From Adiantum capillus-veneris (taxonomy: Eukaryota; Streptophyta; Polypodiopsida; Polypodiales; Pteridaceae), in contig CM043970.1 of the NCBI GenBank assembly GCA_014529385.2, positions 66,427,496 to 66,491,495 of the forward strand: DNA of 64,000 nt, given 5' to 3'. The notes beneath the pieces are model-generated. The model searched no databases. It saw nothing but the letters and a program-made list of their open reading frames with translations, and was not told where the DNA came from. Within the stretch, counting starts at the first letter, position 1, and each line of letters opens with the position of its first letter. Shown in pieces: positions 10,951-21,599 of this stretch. Both the position numbers and the translations under genes were made by a program.

Positions 10951-12458
10951 TAATGGAAAGCTCGAAAACTCATAAATTATAGGATGACCTTCTAGCTTCC
11001 TAAAATGGAAAGCTAGGTACCATAAGAAAAGAGTAGTCATCTAAGCTCGATAGAAGTAGTTCAATTTTTGGTATTGAAGAGTATTTCTAAAGTTTCCAAT
11101 TTCAAGTTTGTTTGCAAATATGGGATGGGGGAGATAGGGGATAACTTCGCGGAATTGAGCTCAGTGTTGTTTGAACCGAAAACTCTACAAGCTTTCATGG
11201 AGATGCCCTATGGATGGCAAAGGATTGCAAAAATGTGGGAATCGTACAAAACAGGGATTGAACTTAAAAAAGTTGGCATTTCCGAAGAGACATTAACCAT
11301 CAAATGCCTATGGCAAAAACTCGCTTGTATTTTCTAAATAAACTTGGCTGGTAGATAATTAATGAAAGTAGGAATTAAGGTTGATAAATGAACGAACCTG
11401 GAAATTACCAACTAGGAGTTAAAAAGGAATCTCAAGAGATGATAGGGATAGCCCATTGCAAACCATAGATTCAACTAGGAGTTTTGAAGATTGTCTGGAA
11501 ATGACCGGGAACCAAGATGGATCTTCTTGGGGTCAATTTGATTGAAAGGCCGGCCCATTAAAAGAATTCTCTTGGGGAACTTGTCAGAGATTGGCCCTTT
11601 TTAGATAGGGCAGTGTAAACAGCAAGTTGTTATACCTAGGTCATTCATGCCTGAGGGATAAGGGATGAATGGGTTTGTTTTATTTTTGTCCGGCCAGGTG
11701 AAGTACCTGCGGTATCTTATTGGAAATCGGCCATAATCCGGGTATGGCCTGATGCCAATAGTTGGATGAGAAGGTTATACTGAGGGAGGATGATTTGAAT
11801 TTAATTAAGTAAATTTGTTCGACTTGGTTGCTTAAAAAGAAACTGGAAAGGCTAGGAATATAGGGGCTATCCTCTGCATCTGTCACCAGATGGTGCTATA
11901 CCTCTCGAAATAAAATGCTTAGGAAGGAATGATTAAATTACTTGATGAGCCTTTCCCAAACACTTTATTCTGGAAATTATTGTGAAGTTGATTCCATTTT
12001 GATGGCTTGTAACCGATTATCTTGGCCTGAATGGGGAGGTAAGATGAATTGGTTGAAACTAAATGTGTTGCAGGATTAGTTAGGAAACTAGTTTCAAGCT
12101 AATTATAGTAGATAAAGGAAAGGAAATGAATTAAAAGTTTCTAAATAAAGATCTGGTGGGAACAACTAGATGAATTTACCTGAACGAGGGTATGCAACAG
12201 ATTGCATGCTACTTATTGTTTGATGATGTCTCATAGACTACTGTCTTCCTGATTTGTAGTAGTTAAGGACTACCTCGGGAAGGGATTATCAGGAAAAAGG
12301 GGTTATCGCCGTGAACCAAGAGAGAACCAGAAAGCAAGAGAAGATCCTGAAGTTAAAGATCAAGAGAATCAAGACTAAGGACCACGATTTTGGGTGCGGG
12401 AAGCTGTCAAAGACAGATTGATTATGAGAAGCGGATAGAATCATTGAATGAAGGGATG
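10951..12458 (+). other. Rest of 5' LTR of B, no gene
   Basis: Unique LTR sequence without a supported gene. The frame at 11068-11337 has a shortened counterpart at 18050-18241; the differences between the two are mostly amino-acid changing, which argues against selection. Confidence 0.5.
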
Positions 12459-12616
12459 TACCCCCTTGGGTCGGCATGCGAGATAGGTTGGAGTACTGTC
12501 TGAGTGTCGGTCCCAAGTGGGAGGGATACCTGCAGATAGATCTACGCCATTCCCTGGAACGGTCTGGAGGACTAAGGGAGGTGAGTAGGGTCGAGTCTGG
12601 GTATGGCCCTTAGAAG

Positions 12617-12630
12617 TGGTATCAGAGCCT
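12617..12630 (+). promoter_or_regulatory. Primer binding site of element B (initiator tRNA-Met type)
   Basis: TGGTATCAGAGCCT begins two bases after the LTR end. TGGTATCAGAGC is the classic complement of the 3' end of plant initiator tRNA-Met. Confidence 0.88.
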
Positions 12631-14640
12631 AATTTTGAATCTTGCACCTTGAAATTTAGAATTTTGGATTTAAGATTAATGCATGAGAGAAAAAAAACTC
12701 AGTTTAGCACCCAAATTTCATTTATATTACAAAATGAAGTCTTGATGTTCCAATAAATTATTTAAAAATTTTCAAGATAGCTTAGGATCTGCCAGAAGAA
12801 ATTCAACGGCTTATCTATGAGAAGATGGAAATTGCGATACTAGAGCGAAGGCTCGCTATGTTGGAACATTTTAGGAAGCTCATAAATGAGAGATTTATGA
12901 AGGTTGGAATTTATCAGGATTGGAAGATTACATGGAATGGCAAGGATGGCATTTTTGTTTACATCAATACAATGAAAAATTGAGTACTTATCCCCACTAA
13001 ATTGAAGAAGTCTTGTTGAGTGCAAGAGATGTAGATTTTCCAAGTTTTCTATTGTTAGGACTTCATGAGAATTCAAGATTATTGTAAATCGTACCAAGAT
13101 AATCTTGAGACAGAAGGATTTTTTTTAATCAAGTGAAGAATTGGATTGCCAAAATTGCAAGTCCTAAGAAAGAATCTTAAGAGTGCAAGTGATGACCAAG
13201 TGTTTTTTTTAAGTCCGACCAAAAGAAATCCCTTAAAGATGGGAAAGTGCAAGAGATAAGCTCACAAATTTTGCGGATCATTCAAAGACTTGAGAAGAAT
13301 AAGAAAGCAAACTTATGAGTTAGTCAAGAAATTTAAAGTGGGAATCTTTACTCAAGACTATTGTAGACGAAAGACCATTTGCAGAAATTAAAAGTACACA
13401 TTAAAGAGAAGTCATTAAAAACTCATTGGAAATTGGAGAAGAGAGACTGACATTTGAAAAAAAGGAAATAATGACAATATTCAATTTTTTTCAAAAAGGG
13501 TTATTTCTTCAATTAAAGCCAACAAGGATTACAAGGGAGGCCGGAAATAATTACGGAGAGGCAAGAAAGTTTACAACTCATAAAGATCCTCTAATATATG
13601 GTCACATAACCAAGTATCACAAGCACCACACATGTTAGGATGCTCACCCTGTGGAATGGTTTTATGAGAAACAACTTGAGCAAATTCTCCGGTATGAGAT
13701 GAAAAAAGAAAAGGACTAGTACGAAGAAGACTCCAGATGGTATCGAGGCAAATCTTGGAATGGGGGATAAACTGCACAAGCAAGAACAACCTTGCGGAGA
13801 ACCCAGGATCTCGTGTCCTTTTGACGCAGTAGTATCGAGGGCCAAGTCCCTGAGCCTCTGTAACCATAGCAAGTCGGGTATGTTGCGGAAATGGTCAGAG
13901 AGTCACTCTTGTGCGATGTCTCCATGTCTTCCATATCGTCTGTCCGGCACAAGAATCTGGTTGAGAAAAGAGTAGATCTTTGTATCGCTCTAAGAACTGT
14001 CTTTTAACTGCCTCATCTGCACTCTGCAAGTGAGAGATGCATATAGGAAGAACCAAGTCTTCTTGCCAAGACGCCATCCGATAGGAAAATGACTAAGTTA
14101 CAAGAGAGTGAAGATCGCAAAAATAAGAGGATAACAAGTGCTTATAAAGAAGAGATTACTAGTAGCTTATAAAGAAGAAGTAGCGTATCGAAGAAGCCAC
14201 AAATGTGATGACTTATTCAAGAAGATAGCTTATTAAGAGAGATTTTCCATGACTCCAATATTATATTAGCAGATTTTTTGGAGATGAAGAAGTGTAAGAG
14301 AGAAGTCAAGTTGAAAGCGTTAACAAGAAGTTAAGCTGCAAGACGTATCCAAGAAGCTTCATCAATTACGTATTTTATTCGAGTTGAGGACAACTCTTTG
14401 TTTTTTGTTAGGGAGAGATGTTGCCTTCAATAGACTCAAAGATCTCTTGACCAGCAGTCTTGTCTTCATCAACCCTCACTCCTTAGCTCTTCTTTACCCG
14501 AGGAATTTCAATAAGAAATTCAGGTAGACCCCTATTTTAGACCTCTACTACAAGTTATTCAAGCTCAGAATCCGAGGGAACACTTAACTGTAGTAGATGG
14601 TCTTCTTTACTACCTGGAAAGCTTCAGTCCTTAGATATTC
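12631..14640 (+). pseudogene. Element B internal region before integrase (unrecognised)
   Basis: About 2 kb where gag, protease and RT would be expected. One Glu/Lys-rich frame (about 12785-12980, containing LPEEIQRLIYEKMEIAILERR) could be a gag remnant; I recognise no RT or protease motif. A locally GC-richer patch at about 13740-14080 has small frames on both strands (for example 13760-13975 plus, 13895-14077 minus) that I cannot identify; it may be captured foreign sequence. Confidence 0.35.
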
Positions 14641-14645
14641 CTTAG

Positions 14646-15390
14646 ATGAAGTGGGAATGTGTGAGTATGGACTTTGTTACAAGTCTTCCCAAAACATTTG
14701 GAAACTATGATTCTATTTTTTTCATAGTAGATAAGCTCACTAAGGTGGCTCATCTAATTCCAGTCAAGCAGACAGCCACCGCTATCGACCTAGCCCAAGT
14801 ATTTGTCAAAGAGGTAGTAAGATTAAATGGAATCCCTGCAAGAATCATTAGTGATCAGGATGTTAAATTTACTTCTAATTTTTAGCAAGCCATGTTTTGA
14901 TCTCTGGGTACCCAACTGAATCTCAGCTCAGCATATCATCCGAAAACTAATGGTCAAACTGAGCGAGTGAATCAAGTCATTGAAGATATGCTTCAAGCAT
15001 ACTACAACCAACATCCCCAGCAATGGATCAAGTTTCTTTCCCTAGTTGAGTTTTCTTATAACTCTTCTCACCATTGCAGCCTCGAAATGTCACCCTTTAA
15101 AGACTTGTATGGTCAGGAATGTTTAGTCCATCTTCGATTAGCCGACCCAGCTCTTCATGTTCCTGCCGCTAAGTCTACCCTAGAAGAGATAGATCATCAA
15201 CTTCTAGTCATTAGAGACAACCTGAAGAGAGATAGTGATAGGCAGAAGAGCTACGCTGATCTTCACCGCATCCGCTAGAGATTTAACAAGGCAAACAAGT
15301 TTTCCTCAGAGTCAAACCCAAACGCAGCTCCTTAAAGATAGGGAAATTCTATAAGCTTGCATTTAGATATTGTGGACCTTTTGGAATCAA
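14646..15390 (+). pseudogene. Element B integrase core and GPY/F tail (decayed)
   Basis: Chromovirus-type integrase. The frame at 14646-14885 has WECVSMDFVTSLP (first Asp) and IISDQDVKFTSNF (second Asp), then a TAG; 14967-15278 has NGQTERVNQVIEDMLQAYY (the catalytic Glu, reading from about 14950), WIKFLSLVEFSYNSSHH and the basic tail DNLKRDSDRQKSYADLHRIR. After a TAG at 15276 the GPY/F module is still readable with frame changes up to about 15400 (KLAFRYCGPFGI). All three catalytic acidic residues remain but the frame does not. No chromodomain is seen afterwards. Confidence 0.85.
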
Positions 15391-15399
15391 ATCAATATC

Positions 15400-16207
15400 T
15401 CCTTTTTATTCAAACCCTTGATCATATTTTTGGTTGGTTCTTCGGAACAACTTAAAATTATTCTTCAAGATATCTATGGCACTTTTGATGTAATTTTTAT
15501 GCGAATGTAATCAATCATCATATTTATGGAAATTAAGCATCTGTAGTGAGTCAATTCTTTTGAGATTCAAATCGTCTAATGGTGTTTTACAAGTCTAGTT
15601 GTCATGATACATGAAATATCTGATTACGAAGTGAAAGATGAGACAGTAAGCTATAGACAAAAGAGAAATAAGGATGGAGAAAATAAATTGGGTACACAAG
15701 GGAGAAAATATTGCAAGATTAATTGAAAGATCAATATGAAATCCTTTAACTGTCAAGAACATGGTACCAGTTGGATGATATTAATAGTGAAACGAGTCAA
15801 CGCTCAAAATGGAAAAAGTTAAAGTCTACGTAAGAATGGTAAGATTTTTACAAAGCGTATTAAGGCTAGATAGAGAGCGAAGTGAAGAAATGTTCTTCAG
15901 ACCTAACAAGAGAAACACAATCCAGTCACACCAAAGGAAAAATACCTTGTTGAGTAAGATCATACTCAATAAATAATTAAAGTAACCCTGAGTAATTAAG
16001 ATTTCTTTATGATTAAGACTTTTGAGTCAACGCTAAAAATACTAGAGAAGGGTATTATTTAAGGTCTATACCAGTTTCTGTGTCCTTTAATCTAAATACC
16101 CTAAAGTTACTGACCATCTTCACTCATAGGTTGACCGAAGATCGAGTCTGACTCTCTCTAAAGCATGTCCCGAGCTGAGGACAGCTCTTTCTTTTTGTTG
16201 GGGATTT
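15400..16207 (+). other. Element B 3' untranslated region, no gene
   Basis: AT-rich, no extended frame. Just before the 3' LTR is 'ttgttggggattt', a poor polypurine tract that may have decayed. Confidence 0.45.
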
Positions 16208-16499
16208 TGTAAGGTCCTTCCCTAAACCCTACAACCATTCAGAACTTTTTCAACCTAGAAAATAATTCAAAAAAAGCAAGACCGACAAAGAAGTCATGTG
16301 GACAACGAGACTTTACTCCAGAATGAAAAGACAAGGATATTTTGATAAGAAATTACGTCATCCCTATATTTTTCCAAAAAGATTAAGATTATTTTTATAC
16401 TTCTTTCGTGAAGATCCGCGTGGGAACTGATCTAGATCGGGAACTAGGAGAAAAAGGGACTAACTTGATTGAAAGATAAAGTTAAGAGATAAGAACTAA

Positions 16500-16655
16500 G
16501 AAGAAAATTGGAGTCCAATAGGAATTAAGAAGAGAATAAGCGTCCAATAGCATTTGAGAAGAGAAATAGGGTCCAATAGCATTTGAGAAGAGAATTTGGG
16601 GTCCAATAGGAATTGAGAAGTGAACTGGGGTCCAATAGGAATTGAGAAGAGAATT
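16500..16655 (+). repeat. Minisatellite in 3' LTR of B, about 30-bp unit
   Basis: Counterpart of 9544-9735, five or so copies of the 'gaagagaattggggtccaat' type. Confidence 0.75.
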
Positions 16656-16670
16656 CCACCCACCATTCCC

Positions 16671-16680
16671 TATAAATACA
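16671..16680 (+). promoter_or_regulatory. TATA box of element B (3' LTR only)
   Basis: TATAAATACA followed by a CT-rich stretch, a good plant-type core promoter. The counterpart in the 5' LTR is deleted, so only the 3' LTR retains it. Confidence 0.65.
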
Positions 16681-16795
16681 CCCCCTCTCTCCTTTGTAAT
16701 TGCACACACACATATTGCTAAGCTACTTGCATACTTGCCATGCTCAAGATTATGCTTAAGTAAATCAAGGTTTCCATTAAACCTTGCTCTTCTCC

Positions 16796-16920
16796 TCTCC
16801 CTCTCTTGAAGGCCAAACCCTCAACTCTCTCCCTCTCTTGAAGACCAAACCCTCAACTCTCTTACTCTCTTGAAGTCCAAACCCTCAACTCTCTTCCTCT
16901 CTTGAAGGCCAAACCCTTGA
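16796..16920 (+). repeat. Short tandem repeat in 3' LTR of B
   Basis: Four units of about 35-37 bases ('ctcttgaaggccaaaccctc'), counterpart of 9830-9955. Confidence 0.7.
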
Positions 16921-17104
16921 GGTTTTTGTGAAGAAGCTCCTCTCTCCTACCTCTTCACCATAAATCCCTTTCCTTCCTCCTTGAGCCTCACATCTCTTCA
17001 AGAAGGACTTCAACCCCACTTCTCTCTTGCTTAGAGAAGGTAATCTTCATTTCTAGTAGGATTATTAATCCATGTGTTTTAATACTATGAAGATTTATGT
17101 GCAT

Positions 17105-17930
17105 CATTTTAGGTTTAAGCTCTAATGGTAACTTTGGAATTAGGATTAAGTATTAATGGTAGTTATGCATCATTAAATTAAGCTTCAAAGGTAGATTTGC
17201 ACTCGTAAGCTGAGCTTTAATGGTAAATTTTCACTTAGATGTAAGCTTTAGTGATTACCTTGCATTTTTAGGTTTTAAGCTTTAATGGAAACCTTGCATT
17301 TAGGGTTAAGTGATAAGAGTATCTACGCATCATAAAGTTAAGCTTCAAAGGTAGATTTGCACTCGTAAGCTAAGATTTAATGGTAAATTTGCACTTAGAT
17401 GTAAGCTTTAGTGATTACCTTGCATTTTTAGGTTTTAAGCTTTAATGAAAACCTTGCAATTAGGGTTAAGTGATAAGAGTATCTACGCATCATAAAGTTA
17501 AGCTTCAAAGGTAGATTTTCTCTTGTAAGCTAGTCTTTAATGGTAACTTTGCACTTAGGTGTAAGCTTTAGTGATTACCTTGCATTTTTAGGTTTAAGCT
17601 TTAATGAAAACCTTGTAATTAAGGTCAAGTGACAAGAGTATCTATGCATCATAAAGTTAAGCTTCAAAGGTAGATTTTCTCTCGTAAGTTAAGCTTTAAT
17701 GATAACTTTGCACTTAGGTGTAAGCTTTAGTGTCTACCTTGCATTTTTAGATTTAAGCTTTAATGGAAACCAATAGGTTAAGTGCTAAGAGTATATATAC
17801 ATTATTTAGTTAAGTTTCAAAGGTAGATTTGCAGTTTCAAAGGTAGATTTGCACTCTTAAGCTAAGCATTAATGGTAACTTTGCACTTAGGTGTAAGCCT
17901 TAGTGACTACTTTGTATTTTAGGTTTAAGC
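17105..17930 (+). repeat. Tandem repeat in 3' LTR of B, about 165-bp unit
   Basis: Counterpart of 10140-10950 with five or so copies. A small local duplication of 'agtttcaaaggtagatttgc' is seen near 17812-17850. Confidence 0.8.
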
Positions 17931-19420
17931 GTTAATGGAAAGCTCAAAAACTCATAAATTATAGGATGACCTTCTAGCTTCCTAAAATGAAAAGCTAGGT
18001 ACCATAAGAAAAGAGTAGTTGTCTAACCTCGATAGAAGTAGTTCAATTTTTGGTATTAAAGAGTATTTCTAAAGTTTCCAATTTCAAGTTTGTTTGCAAA
18101 TACGGGATGGGGAAGATAGGGGATAACTTCGTGGAATTGATCTCCGTGTTGTTTGAACCAAAAACTCTACAAGCCTCCATGGAGATGCCCCATGGATGGC
18201 AAAGGATTGAAAAGCCCATTGCAAAACATAGATTTAACTAGGAGTTTTGAAGATTTTCTGGAAATGATTGAAAACCAAGATGGATCTTCTTGGGGTCAAT
18301 TTGATTGAAAGGCCGGCCCATTGAGAGGATTCTCTTGGGGAACTTGTTGGAGATTGGCCCTTTTCGGCTAGGCTAGTGTGACCGGCAAGTTGTTATACCT
18401 AGGTCATTCATGCCCAAGGGATAAGGGATGAATGGGTTTGTTTTATTTTTGCTCGGCCGGGTGAAGTACCCACGATATCTTATTGGAAATCGGCCATAAT
18501 CCGGGTATGGCCTGATGCCAATAGTTGGATGAGAAGGTTATACTCAGGGAGGTTTAATTAAGGAAATTTTTTCGGCTTGGTTGCTTAAAAAGGAACTGGA
18601 AAGGCTAGGATTATAGGGGCTATCCTATGCATCTGTCACCAGATGGTGCTATACCTCTCGAAATAAAATGCTTAGGAAGGAATGATTAAATTACTTGATG
18701 AGCCTTTCCCAAACACTTAATTCTAGGAATTATTGTGAAGGTGATTCCATTTTGATGGCTTGTAACCGATTATCTTGGCCTGAATGGGGAGGTAAGATGA
18801 ATTGGTTGAAACTAAATGTGTTGCATGATTAGTTAGGAAACTAGCTACAAGCTAATTATAGTAGATAAAGGAAAGGAAATTAATTAAAAGTTTCTAAATA
18901 AAGATCTGGTGGGAACAACTAGATGAATTTCCCTGAACGAGGGTATGCAACAGATTGCATGCTACTTGTTGTTTGATGATGTATGATAGACTACTGTCTT
19001 CCTGATTTGTAGTAGTTAAGTACTACCTCGGGAAGGGATTTTCATGAAATGGTTCGGTGGGTGGGCGGATCCGGAGGGTCAGATGGCCGGATTTTGCTTT
19101 AAATTTTTTTATGTTAAACGCTAGGACTAAGTGGGATAAAAATGGGTAATCATGGACGAGTGAGACTAGGTAGGATTGCAAGATCCCTCTTCTTAGGGGA
19201 AAGTGATAATTGCCGTGCCTGCTTTGTCATGAAAAAGGGGTTATCGCCGTGAACCAAGGAAGAACAAGAAAGCAAGAGAAGATCCTGAAGTTAAAGATCA
19301 AGAGAGTCTTGAGTTAAAGATCAAGAGAATCAAGACTAAGGACCACGATTTTGGGTGCGGAAAGCTGTCAAAGAGAGATTGATTATGAGAAGCGGATAGA
19401 ATCATTGAATGAAGAGATGT

Positions 19421-19735
19421 ACCCCCTTGGGTTGGCATTCGAGATAGGTTGCAGTCCTATCTGAGTATCGGTCCCAAGTAGGAGGGATATCTGCAGATAG
19501 ATCTACATCATTCCCTGGAACCGTCTCGAGGACTGAGGGAGGTGAGTAGGGTCGAGTCTGGGTATGGCCCTCACAAGTGGACCCCCTTGGGTTGGCATTC
19601 GAGATAGGTTGGAGTCATGTCTGAGTGTCGGTCCCAAGTGGGAGGGATACCTGTAGATAGATCTATGTCATTCCCTGGAACGATCTGGAGGACTGAGGGA
19701 GGTGAGTAGGGTCGATTTTGGGTATGGCCCTCACA
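19421..19735 (+). repeat. Terminal tandem duplication of 3' LTR of B (160-bp period)
   Basis: The block starting 'acccccttgg' runs to the LTR end TCACA (19571-19575), continues with AGTGG, then starts again. AGTGG equals the two spacer bases plus the first three primer-site bases that follow the 5' LTR (12615-12619). The repeated unit therefore includes sequence that belongs outside the LTR. The 5' LTR has the block once. Confidence 0.85.
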
Positions 19736-19930
19736 TTGGTCAACAAGCCATGCAGCACAGGAAGAATAGTGAGATGGTTCATCATTCTTATGGAATTTGA
19801 TTTCACTGTAGTTGTGAAAAAGGGCACCACTCATCAAAGAGAAGATTATTTGTCTAGGATTGTTTTAGGAGAATCACCTAAAGGAGTAGTTGATGATCTA
19901 CTAGATGCCTATCTGTTCTCCGTGAAATGA
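19736..19930 (+). pseudogene. Element A RNase H, 3' part, after element B
   Basis: Resumes directly after element B: NKPCSTGRIVRWFIILMEFDF, then VVVKKGTTHQREDYLSRI, the usual end of RNase H in this group, and an acidic linker DDLLDAYLF. It joins with the part ending at 9260 once element B and one target duplicate are removed. A TGA lies at 19928. Confidence 0.88.
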
Positions 19931-19977
19931 TAACTCGATGGTCGAAAAATATAGTATCATTGATGACCATAGCTTAA

Positions 19978-20320
19978 GTGGAATCGCAAACACCACTTCC
20001 TATTACAATTGGATTAATTGAGCAATTGGCTATGTATCAATTACTAGCTAGAGGACTATACAAAATAAACCTAGATGGAACATTTCTCTTATGCATTAAT
20101 CCTGAAGAGAAAACTCAATACCTAAGTCAAGCACATATCACCATAGTAGGACTTCACTTTGCGGAAGACCAAAATTTGCAAAGAATCTTGAGACTTGGAG
20201 TATTTTGGCTAACTATGAGGAGTGATGTTTGCACTTTCGTAAAGGATTATCCTCAATGTCAAAAACAAACACCCATACCTCATGTAGAATTGTTCCATAT
20301 TTCACATGTTCCTAAGTGGA
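19978..20320 (+). pseudogene. Element A first HHCC zinc-binding module
   Basis: In the frame from 19978, residues 25-95 read like the zinc-binding N-terminus of a Ty3/gypsy integrase: GLYKINLDG, INPEEKTQYL, AH at residues 52-53, H at 60 (H-x6-H), LGVFWLTM and DYPQCQ. The first Cys of the C-x2-C pair is Tyr here (TAT), a likely transition. The segment then runs into KWSNYNVTYLTSRIFP, which starts a second module. The same double arrangement is present in element G, where this module keeps all four ligands. Function is inferred: extra nucleic-acid or zinc-binding domain of the polyprotein. Confidence 0.7.
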
Positions 20321-20695
20321 GTAACTATAACGTTACTTACTTAACAAGTCGTATATTTCCTAAGGATATGAGTAAACACCATCAAAGAGAAATTGAAATA
20401 GAAGCAAGAGACTATGCTCTTATTGGAAACCAATTCTATCGGAGAGGTAAGGATCAACATTTGTGCCTTTATGCAAATGAAGATGAATATATTTCGATTA
20501 TCGAATAAGCACATGCAGGATTAGCTGGAAGTCAATTTCTAGTGAGACCACCACAAGAGAAATCTTAATGGTAGGCATATGGTGGCCAACACTTTTTGCG
20601 GATGCCAAAGAATATGTTTGAAGGTGTGATGCTTGTCAATGAGAAAAAATGCCAACACGAGTAGATAGCATGCCCTTAAGACCAATACAATGGAA
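20321..20695 (+). pseudogene. Element A second HHCC zinc-binding module
   Basis: Reads SNYNVTYLTSRIFP, then IEIEARDYALIGNQFYRRGKD, a TAA at 20506, AHAGLAG and, with frame changes, IWWPTLFADAKEYV and RCDACQ, leading straight into the integrase core. It is the module normally found before a Ty3/gypsy integrase core. The second His is Gln in this copy. It repeats the pattern of the preceding module (WS..V..LT / LI..(L/Q)Y..G / AH / WWPT / C..C). Confidence 0.75.
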
Positions 20696-21110
20696 AATGG
20701 GGTATAGACTTTGTTGGGCCAATACAGCCACCTGCTTATAGAACCCAAGCTCAATATATCATTGTAGCTACAGATTATTTGACTAAGTGGACTGAGGCTA
20801 AAGAAACTCAAAAGAATGGTGCCAGAACCACTGCCGAATTCTTATATGAGTATGTGTTCACAAGATATGGACTGCCAATAGAAATTGTCAGTGATAGGGG
20901 AACTCATTTCCTTAATGAGGTATCGAGTATCTGCTTAATAAATTTATGGTCATCCCATAACAAATCAGCTCCCTATCACCTACAAGCAAACTGACAAGCT
21001 GAGCATATGAATAAAATTCTTAGCTCGGTACTGACCAAAGTGGTTAGTTCAGGAAGGATAGACTGGGAAATGAATCTCCATGCAGCTCTATGGGATTATC
21101 GAGTTTCATT
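20696..21110 (+). pseudogene. Element A integrase catalytic core (decayed)
   Basis: WGIDFVGPI (first Asp) is readable near 20695-20730 across a frame change; the frame 20779-20994 has TKWTEAKETQKNGARTTAEFLYEYVF and IVSDRGTHFLNEV (second Asp); QAEHMNKIL (Glu) lies near 20997 after a TGA. The DDE triad is therefore present but the coding frame is broken at least three times. The core would insert element cDNA into chromosomes. Confidence 0.85.
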
Positions 21111-21597
21111 CAAAACAACTTTAAATTCTACACCTTTAACCTTGTTTATGGTCTTGATGCCATATTACTAATAGAGTTTCTATTGTCCACATTAAGGGTA
21201 GCTAAGGATCTTGAATGGACTAAACATGAATTGTCAAAAAGACTTGAAGATTTAGAAAAGCTAGATGAGCAAAGGCTAACTACTGTAGCTCACATCTATG
21301 CACAAAAGCGGAAACAAAAATAGTTTTTTGATTCCCATCTAATTATAAAAATCTTCAAAAAAGGGGACTTAGCTCTAGTGTATTCCCTTAATCAACACAT
21401 TTCCAAGTTTAAAAAAAAGGAAAACGAACTGTTTATCATCGATGGTGTATCTCCAAGTGGAGCGGTTAAGTTGTCCACCCTAGATGGTGAACCAATGGCT
21501 AATTGGATTAGTGGATGTTGTGTAAAGAATTACAATTTTCCGCTAACCAGTGAATTGCTAGAAAGAATGCATGTAGCCAAGCAAAGAAAGATAAAAT
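21111..21597 (+). pseudogene. Element A integrase C-terminal part
   Basis: Frame 21090-21323 carries RVAKDLEWTKHELSKRLEDL; after a TAG at 21321 the frame 21378-21599 contains VYSLNQHISKFKKKENELF and SGAVKLSTLDGEPMANWISG, the GPY/F-like module in the form used by this family, then LTSELLERMHVAKQRK. No chromodomain. The sequence continues without a gap into the second protease-like domain. Confidence 0.8.
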
Positions 21598-21599
21598 AA

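Larger units (their letters stand above)
9261..12614 (+). repeat. 5' LTR of element B (about 3.35 kb)
   Basis: Starts TGTAAGGTCC; its end GGCCCTTAGA is a mutated form of the GGCCCTCACA end in the 3' LTR. Relative to the 3' LTR it lacks about 48 bases holding the TATA box (gap near 9752) and about 175 bases near 12285, and retains about 230 bases (near 11230-11450) that the 3' LTR has lost. It contains three tandem-repeat blocks, described separately. A frame at 11068-11337 exists but is not credibly a gene. Confidence 0.88.
9261..19735 (+). mobile_element. Element B: long-LTR Ty3/gypsy element nested in A
   Basis: Two direct repeats of about 3.4 and 3.5 kb flank an internal region of only 3.6 kb. 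Ends are TGTAAGG and TCACA, a primer site for initiator tRNA-Met follows the 5' LTR, and a 5-bp duplication flanks the whole. The only recognisable protein piece is a chromovirus-like integrase (14646-15390); RT, RNase H and protease are absent, so this copy has a large internal deletion or belongs to a non-autonomous family. It inserted into element A's RNase H and so is younger than A. Confidence 0.92.
16208..19735 (+). repeat. 3' LTR of element B (about 3.5 kb)
   Basis: Starts TGTAAGGTCC and ends CCCTCACA. Unlike the 5' LTR it keeps the TATA box (16671). It has a deletion of about 230 bases near 18208 and retains about 175 bases near 19046-19220 that the 5' LTR lacks, flanked by short 'tcatgaaa' repeats. 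Its last 160 bases are duplicated in tandem (19421-19580 and 19581-19735). Confidence 0.88.

Noticed and set aside
11068-11337. Possible LTR-encoded gene (MVLKSISKVSNF...) in both LTRs of element B
   Set aside because: The two copies differ mainly by amino-acid changes and one is truncated by a deletion; no recognised domain.
13571-14077. Minus-strand gene in element B
   Set aside because: Overlapping frames in several phases with no recognisable domain; left only as an unidentified patch.
15279-15600. Chromodomain after element B integrase
   Set aside because: The GPY/F text is readable, but nothing resembling a chromodomain follows.
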